From: JBDRNO01 sp043811005
GTDB lineage: Bacteria; Bacteroidota; Bacteroidia; NORP154
Assembly: GCA_043811005.1 (NCBI GenBank)
Contig: JBDRNO010000191.1
Coordinates: forward strand, 1 to 8,753
Length of the DNA stretch: 8,753 bases
Direction: 5' to 3'
Position 1 is the stretch's first letter, and the number at the start of each line of letters is the position of its first letter. This document shows positions 1-6,520 of this stretch, piece by piece. Position numbers and translations under genes: made by a program. Below the pieces are notes generated by a model, which was given only the letters and a program-made list of their open reading frames with translations, ran no database searches and was not told where the DNA came from.

Positions 1-43
1 AGATAAAAAATCAATGATTTAGCCAAACTTGTTTAGAACATTG

Positions 44-96
44 AGATTTTGGATTTGGAATTTATTTGGGATTTGGAATTTGGAGTTTGGAATTTT
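44..96. repeat. short degenerate tandem-like repeat (TTTGGAATTT units)
   Basis: The unit TTTGGAATTT or a one-base variant occurs about three times between 55 and 96, joined by GGATTTGG-type spacers. This looks like low-complexity intergenic repeat DNA. No gene or regulatory role can be assigned from sequence alone. Confidence 0.5.
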
Positions 97-200
97 AATT
101 CTGATGCAAAATCTTTGACTTTATAGACGGACACTAATTAGTTTACTTAGAATCTGTCTTTAATTTTAATAAAAAAACGAAGTGTTTATTTTGATGGTAC

Positions 201-228
201 GTAGAGACGTTGTATGCAACGTCTCTAC
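201..228. repeat. perfect 12-bp inverted repeat with 4-nt loop
   Basis: The left arm GTAGAGACGTTG (201-212) pairs perfectly with CAACGTCTCTAC (217-228) around the loop TATG. Palindromes with this GTAGAGACG...CGTCTCTAC core are, from memory, dispersed in many copies in some environmental bacterial genomes, so it is more likely a REP/MITE-type element than a terminator. No T tract follows it. Confidence 0.7.
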
Positions 229-290
229 ATTCCATAAATTATCAAATTTTGCCACTTTAAAAACGGACTATTTAATGGAGTGTAATCAAT

Positions 291-364
291 AAATATATTT
301 TGTGATAATTAGTGAAAATTAGTGTAATTCGTGGCAAAACATTGAATTTCCGATACAATAAATT
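291..364 (+). repeat. dispersed repeat copy A, abutting the ModC-like start
   Basis: Bases 301-364 match 6532-6595 at 56 of 64 positions without gaps, and the AT-rich flank extends the match leftwards with one gap. The core reads GTGTAATTCGTGGCAA. It ends 3 bp before the TTG start of the ModC-like gene, while copy B ends 2 bp before the ATG of the MOSC-MogA gene. The element is either a mobile intergenic repeat that supplies a leader, or a shared control sequence. Confidence 0.75.
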
Positions 365-367
365 AAA

Positions 368-1423
368 TTGCTCAAAATAGAAAACATATCAAAAAATCTT
401 GAAGGATTCAGTATAAAAAATCTGAACTTCTCAGTAGATACGGGTGACTATTTTGTTTTACTGGGAGTCTCAGGCGCTGGGAAATCTCTTATACTTGAAT
501 TAATTGCCGGCTTAATAAATCCTGACTCAGGGAACATAATACTAGACAGCAAAGACATCACAAATGATAGAATTCAAAAAAGGCAAATCGGTTTGGTTTT
601 CCAGGATTATGCCGTTTTCCCGCATTTGTCTGTAAAAGAAAATATTGCTTATCCTTTACACGGCAAAAACCTTGATTCATCCGAATTACATCAGCGTGTT
701 GAACAACTTGCCGAAGAAATGAATATATCTCATCTGCTTCACAGAAAACCAGATACATTATCAGGCGGAGAACTTCAACGTGTTGCCCTTGCACGAACAT
801 TGGCTTTAAAACCCAAACTCCTCTTACTTGATGAGCCACTTGCTTCATTAGACGTTCAACTGCGAAACGAACTTCGCGGACTGCTTCGTAAAATTAACCG
901 CAACGGGCAAACAATCATACATGTTACACATGATTATGAAGAAGCTATTTCTCTAGCCAACAGGATTGCAATTATACATGATGGAACCATTATTCAAACG
1001 GGTAACCCTAAGGAAGTCTTTCAGCATCCCAAATCACAGTTCGCAGCTAATTTAACAGGAATTAAAAATTTCTTTAAAGTAAAAATCAATGAAGATGGAA
1101 AAGGAAAAAACAAAGCGTTTATAAATGACACTATTCCAATTTCTATTCTCACTGACGAAGCTGAAGGTGACGGTTACATTCTCATACGAAGCGAAGATAT
1201 TATTATCTCAGGCAAAAAATTAGAATCAAGCGCCACTAATAATTTTAAAGGAGTTGTAATTGATATAATCCCTGCTAAACTTGGAGTTGAAGTTTTTGTT
1301 GAGATTGGTATCAAGTTGTCTGTTTTAATAACAAAAGAGTCATCTGAAAAATTTAACCTGTCGGAAGGAAAAAATATTTGGGTTAGTTTCAAAGCTTCTG
1401 CAGTTAAATTTCTTAAGAACTAA
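368..1423 (+). CDS. modC: molybdate/tungstate ABC transporter ATP-binding protein (ModC/WtpC-like)
   Basis: This is the cytoplasmic ATPase subunit of a probable molybdate or tungstate importer. The nucleotide-binding domain covers about residues 1-232: Walker A GVSGAGKS (33-40), Q-loop Gln79, signature LSGGE (131-135), Walker B LLLLDEP (151-157) and switch His188 in HVTHD. Residues about 286-348 look like the TOBE/MOP oxyanion-binding domain typical of ModC, ending in the KAS-type motif. The 351-aa length is normal for ModC. The start is TTG at 368; it fits because MLKIENISKN is a standard ABC ATPase beginning, and no in-frame ATG lies nearby. No Shine-Dalgarno is visible. Permease and binding-protein genes are not in the window. 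The ATPase class is certain; the molybdate assignment rests on the MOP-like tail and the Moco genes downstream. A related oxyanion or iron importer is the alternative. Confidence 0.85.
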   Translation: MLKIENISKNLEGFSIKNLNFSVDTGDYFVLLGVSGAGKSLILELIAGLINPDSGNIILDSKDITNDRIQKRQIGLVFQDYAVFPHLSVKENIAYPLHGKNLDSSELHQRVEQLAEEMNISHLLHRKPDTLSGGELQRVALARTLALKPKLLLLDEPLASLDVQLRNELRGLLRKINRNGQTIIHVTHDYEEAISLANRIAIIHDGTIIQTGNPKEVFQHPKSQFAANLTGIKNFFKVKINEDGKGKNKAFINDTIPISILTDEAEGDGYILIRSEDIIISGKKLESSATNNFKGVVIDIIPAKLGVEVFVEIGIKLSVLITKESSEKFNLSEGKNIWVSFKASAVKFLKN

Positions 1424-1488
1424 ATCAATTAATAACGAGTTTAAAATACCTGTATTCAGCATAAAATAATTTAACTTAATATTACGCA

Positions 1489-1549
1489 AGTCGGCATCCC
1501 TCAGTCAACAGTCGGCAATTTACCAGCTGCTTTCTGCCTACTGCCAACT
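1489..1549. repeat. degenerate GTCGGCA / TGCCAAC intergenic repeat
   Basis: GTCGGCA occurs at 1490-1496 and 1511-1517. AGTCGGCA (1510-1517) is complementary to TGCCAACT (1542-1549) with one mismatch, and TGCCTACTGCC lies just before the latter. It resembles the worn cagtcggca/tgccgactg repeats common in Bacteroidetes intergenic DNA. No function can be assigned. Confidence 0.4.
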
Positions 1550-1595
1550 TGTTTATTATAATATTAACGACAATTAACATTCAAGCGCCTAATCA

Positions 1596-2150
1596 ATGAT
1601 ACGAGTCCCTAAAATATTAATGGTTGGAGCAACTGCCAGGAACCTTGGCAAAACCGGGTTGGTTTGTGCTTTTTTAAAAAAATTCTGTCCTGCAAATAAA
1701 ATTATCGGTCTAAAAATCCTAACCCATTATCAAGGGGATAGTCACTATCATGGCAGCAAACAATTATCTCCCGCAGATAAGTATATTATTACAGAAGAAA
1801 CCAATAAAACAGGCATAAAAGGAACATCAAGGATGCTACAAGCAGGAGCTTATAAAGCATATCTGATCAGGTCATGGAACAATTTTTTGAAAGAGGCAAT
1901 TGATCAATTCTATTCTCAATATATTTTGAATAATAACAATTTGATTATTTGTGAATCCAACAGCTTGCGAAAAGTCGTTGAACCGGATATTTTCCTGATG
2001 ATCAAAGATAAGCATGGACCTGATGTAAAAAGAAGCGCTGTTGAAGTCGAAAAATATGTAGATAAATTTGTAATATTTAATGGAGATTCATTTGATCTCG
2101 ATTTTGATCAGATAGAAATTAGTGAAAAGGGTTGGATATTAAAAAAATGA
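1596..2150 (+). CDS. MobB-like P-loop NTPase of the Moco cluster, function uncertain
   Basis: This 184-aa cytoplasmic protein opens with a beta strand and the glycine-rich loop GATARNLGKT (residues 11-20). The GKT is canonical, but the spacing from the first Gly is longer than GxxxxGKT and recalls SIMIBI-class NTPases (MobB, BioD). A hydrophobic strand ending in Glu, LIICE (116-120), stands where MobB has its Walker-B-like hhhhE. A second strand, FLMIK (133-137), follows Pro-Asp, as is common in these folds. MobB-type proteins bind GTP and assist attachment of a nucleotide to molybdopterin or its delivery to enzymes. That role fits the neighbours, which are a ModC-like gene upstream and moeA/moaA downstream, but I do not recognise a characterised family. 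The ATG at 1596 was chosen because it leads directly into the first strand; an internal Met9 is possible. There is no Shine-Dalgarno. Confidence 0.65.
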   Translation: MIRVPKILMVGATARNLGKTGLVCAFLKKFCPANKIIGLKILTHYQGDSHYHGSKQLSPADKYIITEETNKTGIKGTSRMLQAGAYKAYLIRSWNNFLKEAIDQFYSQYILNNNNLIICESNSLRKVVEPDIFLMIKDKHGPDVKRSAVEVEKYVDKFVIFNGDSFDLDFDQIEISEKGWILKK

Positions 2151-2189
2151 TATGTTAGGGAGAGTACTGGAATAAATGGTCTAAAAAAC

Positions 2190-2318
2190 ACTATTGTCAT
2201 CCTGAGCGAAGCGAAGGATCTCCCAGCTAATAGTGACGTCCTCGGCAAAATACTTTTTGACAGGTCGGTACAAATAGCTGGTAGATTCTTCGGGCTTCGC
2301 CCTCAGAATGACAATAGT
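2190..2318. mobile_element. MITE-like palindromic element (GTCATCCTGAGCGAAGCGAAGG family)
   Basis: The left arm (2190-2229) begins ACTATTGTCATCCTGAG. The right arm (2275-2318), read on the minus strand, begins ACTATTGTCATTCTGAG and stays aligned to the left arm to the shared end CCAGCTA, with about four inserted bases and a few mismatches. The two arms of about 40 bp enclose a 45-bp centre. This recognisable repeat recurs across many bacterial genomes and is translated spuriously as HSEGEARRI. It has no transposase and would be moved in trans, if at all. It sits in the gap before moeA. Confidence 0.8.
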
Positions 2319-2359
2319 TCTTAATCACGTTAATATAAATTAACAAATTAATTATAACA

Positions 2360-3535
2360 ATGATCCCATTCGAAGAAGCTCTGAAAATTGTCCTGAATTC
2401 AGCATATACCTTGGGAAATGAACAGGTTGACATTACAAATTCATTAAACAGGATTCTTGCTGAAGATGTTAGTTCTGACATTGAGATACCTCCATTCAAC
2501 AAATCGGCAATGGACGGGTATGCCTGCCGTAAAGAGGACCTAAAAAACGAGCTTGAAGAAATAGAAGTTATCCCTGCCGGGAAAATTCCCCAAAAAGCAA
2601 TATCGAAAAACCAGTGTTCAAAAATAATGACAGGGGCTATGGTTCCCGAAGGTGCCGACTGTGTCATAATGGTTGAACATACCGAAATAACTGCTGATAA
2701 TAAAATCCGCTTCACAGGAGATATTACCAAGGCGCATATCTGCTATAAAGGAGAAGATGTTAAAACAGGAGATATTGTTCTAAAAAAAGGTATCCTGTTA
2801 AAACCACAGCACATTGCAGTGCTTGCTTCCGTGGGTTGTGTAAAACCGCTTGTAGTTAAACAACCTAGCATAGGCATTATTTCCACCGGCAGCGAATTAG
2901 TTGAACCACATCTTAAGCCGGGATTATCACAAATAAGAAACAGCAATGCATATCAATTGATATCCCAGGTAACTGCAATGGGCGCTATTCCAAATTATAT
3001 CGGCATCGCAGGTGATTCTGAAGACGTAACATATAATGCCATTATCAGGGCTTTACATGATAATGATGTGATAATTCTTACAGGGGGAGTCTCAATGGGT
3101 GACTTTGATTTTGTGCCTGAGATCCTTAAAAAAGCCGGTTTTCGACTGCTTTTTAAAAAAATAGCTATACAACCGGGAAAACCAACGGTATTTGGTCTTT
3201 CTAATAATAAATTCTGCTTCGGTTTACCGGGAAATCCTGTCTCCTCATTTGTTCTGTTTGAATTACTGGTGAAACCCATTCTGTATAAAATGATGGGTAC
3301 AGATCATTCACCACTTAACATAAAAATGCCTCTAAGTACTGATTATAAACGCAGAGAATCATACCGGTTATTATGGATACCTGTAATAATAACTGAAGAA
3401 GGTGAAGTTATGCCGGTAGAATATCATGGTTCTGCGCATATACACTCTTTAAGCCAAGCCCATGGAATGATATCCTTACCTGTAGGAAAAGCAAGTTTAA
3501 AAAAAGGAGAAATAGTAGATGTTAGACAAATATAA
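2360..3535 (+). CDS. moeA: molybdopterin molybdenumtransferase MoeA
   Basis: MoeA inserts molybdate (or tungstate) into adenylylated molybdopterin, the last step of basal Moco synthesis, in the cytoplasm. Family motifs run in the expected order: PPFNKSAMDGYA (residues 44-55, with the conserved Asp52), the split domain carrying KIMTGAMVPEGADCV (88-102), STGSEL (175-180), RNSNAYQL (193-200), the MoaB-like core TGGVSMGDFD (241-250), PGKPTVFG (272-279) and GLPGNPVSSF (288-297). A C-terminal beta domain follows (about 320-391). The 391-aa length is typical (about 400). The ATG at 2360 follows an AT-rich leader without a Shine-Dalgarno. Its last 17 bases overlap moaA, so the two genes are almost certainly cotranscribed and translationally coupled. 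Nothing appears broken. Confidence 0.96.
   Translation: MIPFEEALKIVLNSAYTLGNEQVDITNSLNRILAEDVSSDIEIPPFNKSAMDGYACRKEDLKNELEEIEVIPAGKIPQKAISKNQCSKIMTGAMVPEGADCVIMVEHTEITADNKIRFTGDITKAHICYKGEDVKTGDIVLKKGILLKPQHIAVLASVGCVKPLVVKQPSIGIISTGSELVEPHLKPGLSQIRNSNAYQLISQVTAMGAIPNYIGIAGDSEDVTYNAIIRALHDNDVIILTGGVSMGDFDFVPEILKKAGFRLLFKKIAIQPGKPTVFGLSNNKFCFGLPGNPVSSFVLFELLVKPILYKMMGTDHSPLNIKMPLSTDYKRRESYRLLWIPVIITEEGEVMPVEYHGSAHIHSLSQAHGMISLPVGKASLKKGEIVDVRQI
3506..3509 (+). promoter_or_regulatory. Shine-Dalgarno for moaA inside moeA
   Basis: AAGGAGA, with GGAG at 3506-3509, lies 9 nt before the moaA ATG at 3519 and within the last codons of moeA. It supports the chosen moaA start and 17-bp overlap. It stands out because most genes here have no Shine-Dalgarno. 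Confidence 0.75.
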
Positions 3536-4319
3536 TCGAAGAATACATTATTTGCGCATTTCTGTCATTGACCGGTGCAACCTCAGGTGCTGGTACTGTA
3601 TGCCCAAAACAGGTGTGCAATTACTTAAACATGAGGATATTCTCTCTTATGAAGAAATTACCCAGGTAGTTGAAACTGCTGTACAGTTGGGTATCGACAA
3701 AATACGTCTCACAGGCGGAGAACCCTTGATAAGGAGAGATATTCTGCTGCTTGTTTCAATGATCGCAGGTGTAAAAAGCATTAAAGACCTGGCTATGACC
3801 ACCAACGGTATCTTGTTGGAACAATTTGCGCAGCCACTTGCAGAAGCAGGTTTAAAGAGAATAAACATAAGTCTTGATACCATTGATCCTGAAAAATATA
3901 AAGAAATAACAAGGGGCGGTGATATTAATAATGTCTTCACAGGAATAGAAGCTGCCAGGACGGCAGGGCTGCAACCAATTAAAATCAATTGTGTAGTTCT
4001 TCGTTCATCAAACGAAACTGACGCCCGGGATCTAAAAAAGTATTGTAATGAAAATAATCTGAAAGTTAGGTTTATCCATCAAATGGACTTGACAACAGGT
4101 GAGTTCTCAGTAGTTGAAGGAGGTGAAGGAGGCGATTGCAAACATTGCAACCGTTTAAGATTAACAAGCAACGGCATCATAAAACCTTGCCTGTTCAGTG
4201 ACCTTGAATTTGATATAAGAAAATTGGGAGCAGAACAAGCAATTAAACAGGCAATTAAAGCAAAACCCGAAAGCGGTACTTGCAATTTTATTAATAAATT
4301 TCATAATATTGGAGGATGA
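3519..4319 (+). CDS. moaA: GTP 3',8-cyclase MoaA, short form
   Basis: This radical SAM enzyme starts Moco synthesis by rearranging GTP to 3',8-cyclo-7,8-dihydro-GTP, which MoaC converts to cPMP. The SAM-binding cluster motif is CNLRCWYC (Cys20, 24, 27), followed by LTGGEPLIRRD (64-74), TTNG (94-97) and ISLDTID (117-123). The substrate-side cluster motif is Cys207-x2-Cys210-x13-Cys224, including CNRLRL with the two Arg that contact GTP in studied MoaA proteins. The protein ends in the conserved Gly-Gly. At 266 aa it is clearly shorter than the usual 320-340. The missing stretch of about 45 residues lies between the RFIHQMD strand (184-190) and the second cluster, where only a Gly/Glu-rich linker remains (191-206). 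All catalytic features are kept, so I infer an active compact variant rather than a truncation. It overlaps moeA by 17 bp. Confidence 0.9.
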   Translation: MLDKYNRRIHYLRISVIDRCNLRCWYCMPKTGVQLLKHEDILSYEEITQVVETAVQLGIDKIRLTGGEPLIRRDILLLVSMIAGVKSIKDLAMTTNGILLEQFAQPLAEAGLKRINISLDTIDPEKYKEITRGGDINNVFTGIEAARTAGLQPIKINCVVLRSSNETDARDLKKYCNENNLKVRFIHQMDLTTGEFSVVEGGEGGDCKHCNRLRLTSNGIIKPCLFSDLEFDIRKLGAEQAIKQAIKAKPESGTCNFINKFHNIGG

Positions 4320-4320
4320 G

Positions 4321-4473
4321 ATGAAGCAGAATAGAAATTTTTTGGACTGCCTATTAAAACTTATACTCAACGAATATGAAAATGCAGACCATTGCCCCAT
4401 CGAATTACGAATTTGTTACGAACCTACGAATTACGAATGGTTCGTAGTTCGCAAGTTCGTATTTTTTTCGTAA
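4321..4473 (+). CDS. possible 50-aa ORF, perhaps a remnant, running into a hairpin repeat
   Basis: An ATG one base after the moaA stop is preceded by GGAGG (4311-4315, 5 nt spacing), which is part of the moaA Gly-Gly codons. The frame encodes MKQNRNFLDCLLKLILNEYE, then Asn-Ala-Asp-His-Cys-Pro, and from about residue 27 it is simply a translation of the inverted repeat at 4401-4477, ending at TAA 4471-4473. The first 26 residues resemble no family I know. It could be a real small protein, a gene whose 3' part was replaced by a repeat insertion, or a chance frame. The ribosome binding site may also be fortuitous, since it coincides with moaA coding. Confidence 0.25.
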   Translation: MKQNRNFLDCLLKLILNEYENADHCPIELRICYEPTNYEWFVVRKFVFFS

Positions 4474-4477
4474 TTCG
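4401..4477. repeat. large imperfect hairpin, 37-nt arms, 3-nt loop
   Basis: Bases 4401-4437 pair with 4441-4477 around the loop TGG, with 29 of 37 positions complementary. Five consecutive mismatches form one internal bulge (4412-4416 opposite the T run). Both arms contain the unit TACGAA several times. Such ATTACGAA/TTCGTAAT palindromes are typical dispersed intergenic repeats in Bacteroidetes. It could stall or terminate transcription between moaA and moaC, but no T tract follows it. Confidence 0.75.
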
Positions 4478-4531
4478 GTGGAATAATAAATTTTTTGCAA
4501 ACCCAAACAGCATCGGTATAAAACTTAAAAT

Positions 4532-4987
4532 ATGAATAAACTCAGCCACATTGATAAACAAGGCAAAGCCAACATGGTGGATGTAAGTCATAAAAAAGAC
4601 CAATTACGTATTGCCAAAGCATCCGGTCATATAAAGTTAAACGAAGCAACCATCAACCTAATCAAAGAAGATAACATGAAAAAAGGTGATGTGCTTACAG
4701 TTTCGGAAATTGCAGGCATCCAGGCAGCAAAGCATACAAGTAATTTGATACCTTTATGCCATCCCCTGCAAATAACAAAAATTGATGTAAAAGCTACACT
4801 TGATAATAGTGGAGTTAAAGTTACCAGCGAAGTGAAATGTATTGGACAAACAGGTATTGAAATGGAAGCTCTTACAGCAGTCAGTGTTGCTTTGCTCACT
4901 GTTTACGATATGTGTAAAGCCGTTGATAAAGAAATGCGGATAGAAAATATCACTTTAACTGAAAAAACTAAAGAGGATATTACTTAA
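4532..4987 (+). CDS. moaC: cyclic pyranopterin monophosphate synthase MoaC
   Basis: MoaC converts the MoaA product 3',8-cH2GTP to cyclic pyranopterin monophosphate; it works as a cytoplasmic hexamer. The 151-aa length is typical. Conserved blocks are SHIDKQGKANMVDVSHK (residues 5-21), AGIQAAKHTSNLIPLCHPL (61-79), GQTGIEMEALTAVSVA (105-120) and YDMCKAVDKEM (125-135). Lys51 in KKGDV and Lys129/Asp126 in YDMCK align with the E. coli catalytic residues Lys51, Lys131 and Asp128. The ATG at 4532 begins at the usual family N-terminus; the leader is AT-rich with no Shine-Dalgarno. It lies 212 bp after moaA, across a repeat, so it may be cotranscribed or have its own promoter. Confidence 0.96.
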   Translation: MNKLSHIDKQGKANMVDVSHKKDQLRIAKASGHIKLNEATINLIKEDNMKKGDVLTVSEIAGIQAAKHTSNLIPLCHPLQITKIDVKATLDNSGVKVTSEVKCIGQTGIEMEALTAVSVALLTVYDMCKAVDKEMRIENITLTEKTKEDIT

Positions 4988-5001
4988 TGGATTTATTGAT
5001 A

Positions 5002-5029
5002 TGTTGTCAGGTGTTTCCACCTGATAACA
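5002..5029 (+). terminator. hairpin after moaC, possible terminator without T tract
   Basis: TGTTGTCAGGTG (5002-5013) pairs with CACCTGATAACA (5018-5029) around TTTC, giving 12 pairs including one G-U, 14 bp after the moaC stop. The position suits a terminator, but no T run follows, so it may instead protect the 3' end or be a repeat. Confidence 0.4.
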
Positions 5030-5076
5030 AAAGGATCAAAGGACAAAATGAGTAGCTACCCCAACAGAGAGGAACA

Positions 5077-5164
5077 GCCCCGAAGGGGCGACATCATCAC
5101 AACTCATGGCGTAAGCCATGAGAGGAGAGCGTCAGCCTTAACAATAAGCCCGCCAGCTGGCGGG
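5077..5164. repeat. cluster of three perfect palindromes
   Basis: Three perfect inverted repeats fall within 88 bp: GCCCC-GAA-GGGGC (5077-5089), CTCATGGC-GTAA-GCCATGAG (5103-5122) and CCCGCCAGCTGGCGGG (5149-5164). They are far richer in GC than the surrounding DNA. The first and third resemble REP-like units dispersed in Bacteroidetes intergenic DNA. They lie just upstream of the nitroreductase gene and could fold as consecutive hairpins in its leader RNA. Confidence 0.75.
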
Positions 5165-5192
5165 ACGACACAATTTAATTACAAAAAAAAAC

Positions 5193-5747
5193 ATGGAACT
5201 ACAGGAAGCAATATTAAAAAGAAGAAGTGTCAGAAAATTCACAGATCATTATGTGACTGATACAGAAATAACAGAAATACTTGAAGCTGTCAGATGGGCT
5301 CCTTCATGGGCAAATACCCAGGCGTGGGAATTTATCATTGTAAGAGAAAAAGAGCTCATAGAGCGAATAACCAAAACCTATTCCGAGGGGAATCCTGCTT
5401 ATAAATGCTCAATGTCTGCTTCCGCCCTCATTATCGGCTGCGCAAAAACCGGCATTTCCGGGTGCAAGGAAGGAAAAGACAGAACAAAATTTACCAATTG
5501 GTTTATGTTCGACATTGGCATGGCTGTTCAAAATCTTTGTCTAAAATCATACGAACTTGGTTTGGGAACAGTTGTCGTAGGATTAATGGATCACGATGAA
5601 GTTAAAAAGATACTTTCTGTCCCTGATGAATATGAAATTGTTGTATCCATCCCAATAGGCAAGCCGATTGAGCCAGACAAACAAGGTCCTCCAAGGAAAG
5701 AATTGAAAGAGTTTGTTTATATGAATAAATTTGGAAATCCATTTTAG
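5193..5747 (+). CDS. nitroreductase-family FMN flavoprotein
   Basis: This is an NAD(P)H-dependent FMN oxidoreductase of the nitroreductase superfamily, cytoplasmic and normally dimeric; the physiological substrate cannot be read from sequence. Evidence is the N-terminal phosphate-binding motif RRSVRKF (residues 10-16), the helix and loop AVRWAPSWANTQAWEFIIV (32-50), the helix GMAVQNLCLKSYELGLGTVV (109-128) and IPIGKP (153-158). It ends with GPPRKEL (165-171), as in many short family members. The 184-aa length is normal. Extra Cys at 72, 83, 91 and 116 do not form a clear ferredoxin motif. The ATG at 5193 sits right before the canonical start and follows an A-rich leader. It has no known direct role in Moco synthesis; it interrupts the Moco genes and may simply share the locus. 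Confidence 0.9.
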   Translation: MELQEAILKRRSVRKFTDHYVTDTEITEILEAVRWAPSWANTQAWEFIIVREKELIERITKTYSEGNPAYKCSMSASALIIGCAKTGISGCKEGKDRTKFTNWFMFDIGMAVQNLCLKSYELGLGTVVVGLMDHDEVKKILSVPDEYEIVVSIPIGKPIEPDKQGPPRKELKEFVYMNKFGNPF

Positions 5748-5905
5748 TATATTAATTAATTTATTAGATAAAAAATTATTAGTGTTAATTCAAGAATAAT
5801 TAAACGCTTTTTTACCCCAATCCCCTATAGAGAACTAAAAGTAGCTTTACTCTTATAGTTGTATGCAATAGCATTTAAAAAAAGCTATTAACAAAAAAAA
5901 TTAAA

Positions 5906-6502
5906 TTGAAAATAATACTAACTGTACTGATAATTTTGCTCATAAATCTTTCTGCGAACGGACAAACAGAAAAAAAAGCATGGATGATTGGTGGAAATGC
6001 AAATTTCGCCCTTGGTTTTAGCGAAACCAAGGATACTGTAAATGGAACAAATTTCTGGATAGACTTATCGCCTAAAATTGGTTATTTCATATTAAACAAT
6101 TTTGCTTTTGGTATGGGCATCCCCTTAAAATACAACATGTTCCACGGCAAGGAAATTGAAAACCAGAGAAAACTATACCTTTTTAATGTAGGGCTAAGTC
6201 CATTTATCAGATATTACTTTAATTTATCTAATCAGAAAATCTTTCTTCACACAGATTTTTCCTTCTCTCAAACTTTTAAGAAGTCAACAAATTTACCAGC
6301 TCATGAAAACGCTGACGCTTATTATGACATTTACGCAGGATTTGGAATAGGACTAGCGTATTTTATCAAAAAAAATATAGGATTAGAAGGAATTTTATAT
6401 TATGAATATTTCAACTCTGAAAATGACTATTATTACACAATTAGAAAATTAAACTTTGGTATCGGACTTCAAATTTATTTAACTAAAAATACAACGGAAT
6501 AA
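5906..6502 (+). CDS. predicted outer-membrane beta-barrel protein
   Basis: This 198-aa exported protein has a Sec signal peptide: positive start, hydrophobic ILTVLIILLINL (residues 4-15), and a likely cleavage at Ala-Asn-Gly before Gln20. The mature part alternates aromatic and polar residues in strand-like blocks (for example 26-39, 50-64, 87-106, 141-155, 160-169, 181-193) separated by charged loops. This fits an 8-stranded OmpA/OmpW-type or porin-family barrel in the outer membrane. The start is TTG at 5906 in the context AATTAAATTG, which is also found at the ModC-like start; it is needed to include the whole signal peptide. It has no evident link to Moco synthesis, and no ligand or exact family can be named. 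Confidence 0.75.
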   Translation: MKIILTVLIILLINLSANGQTEKKAWMIGGNANFALGFSETKDTVNGTNFWIDLSPKIGYFILNNFAFGMGIPLKYNMFHGKEIENQRKLYLFNVGLSPFIRYYFNLSNQKIFLHTDFSFSQTFKKSTNLPAHENADAYYDIYAGFGIGLAYFIKKNIGLEGILYYEYFNSENDYYYTIRKLNFGIGLQIYLTKNTTE

Positions 6503-6520
6503 TAAATGCTACTGCCCATA

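Larger units (their letters stand above)
1..367. other. non-coding leader region with dispersed repeats
   Basis: No open frame here has a plausible start or coding character, and all three forward frames are broken by frequent stops. The region holds a run of TTTGGAATTT-like units (about 44-96), a 12-bp perfect hairpin (201-228) and a dispersed repeat (about 291-364) that stops just before the ModC-like start codon. The end of any upstream gene, such as an expected modA or modB, is not visible. Confidence 0.7.

Noticed and set aside
558..848. Minus-strand frame inside the ModC-like gene; similar minus-strand frames at 1174-1392, 2743-3279, 3647-4400, 4627-4899, 6603-7385 and 7760-8256, and a plus-strand frame at 5405-5599
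   Set aside because: All lie within or against strongly supported genes, have no recognisable motif and look like shadows of the real coding frame.
2227..2730. Minus-strand frame of 167 codons whose tail reads HSEGEARRI
   Set aside because: It overlaps moeA, and its tail is the translation of the inverted-repeat element; this peptide is a well-known artefact of that repeat.
4320..4531. A Moco riboswitch before moaC
   Set aside because: I see only the TACGAA palindrome and AT-rich DNA, and nothing resembling the conserved multi-stem Moco RNA motif.
5048..5260. Plus-strand frame of 70 codons before the nitroreductase gene
   Set aside because: It is a translation of the three palindromes and then runs out of frame into the nitroreductase; the residue composition is arbitrary and there is no conserved motif.
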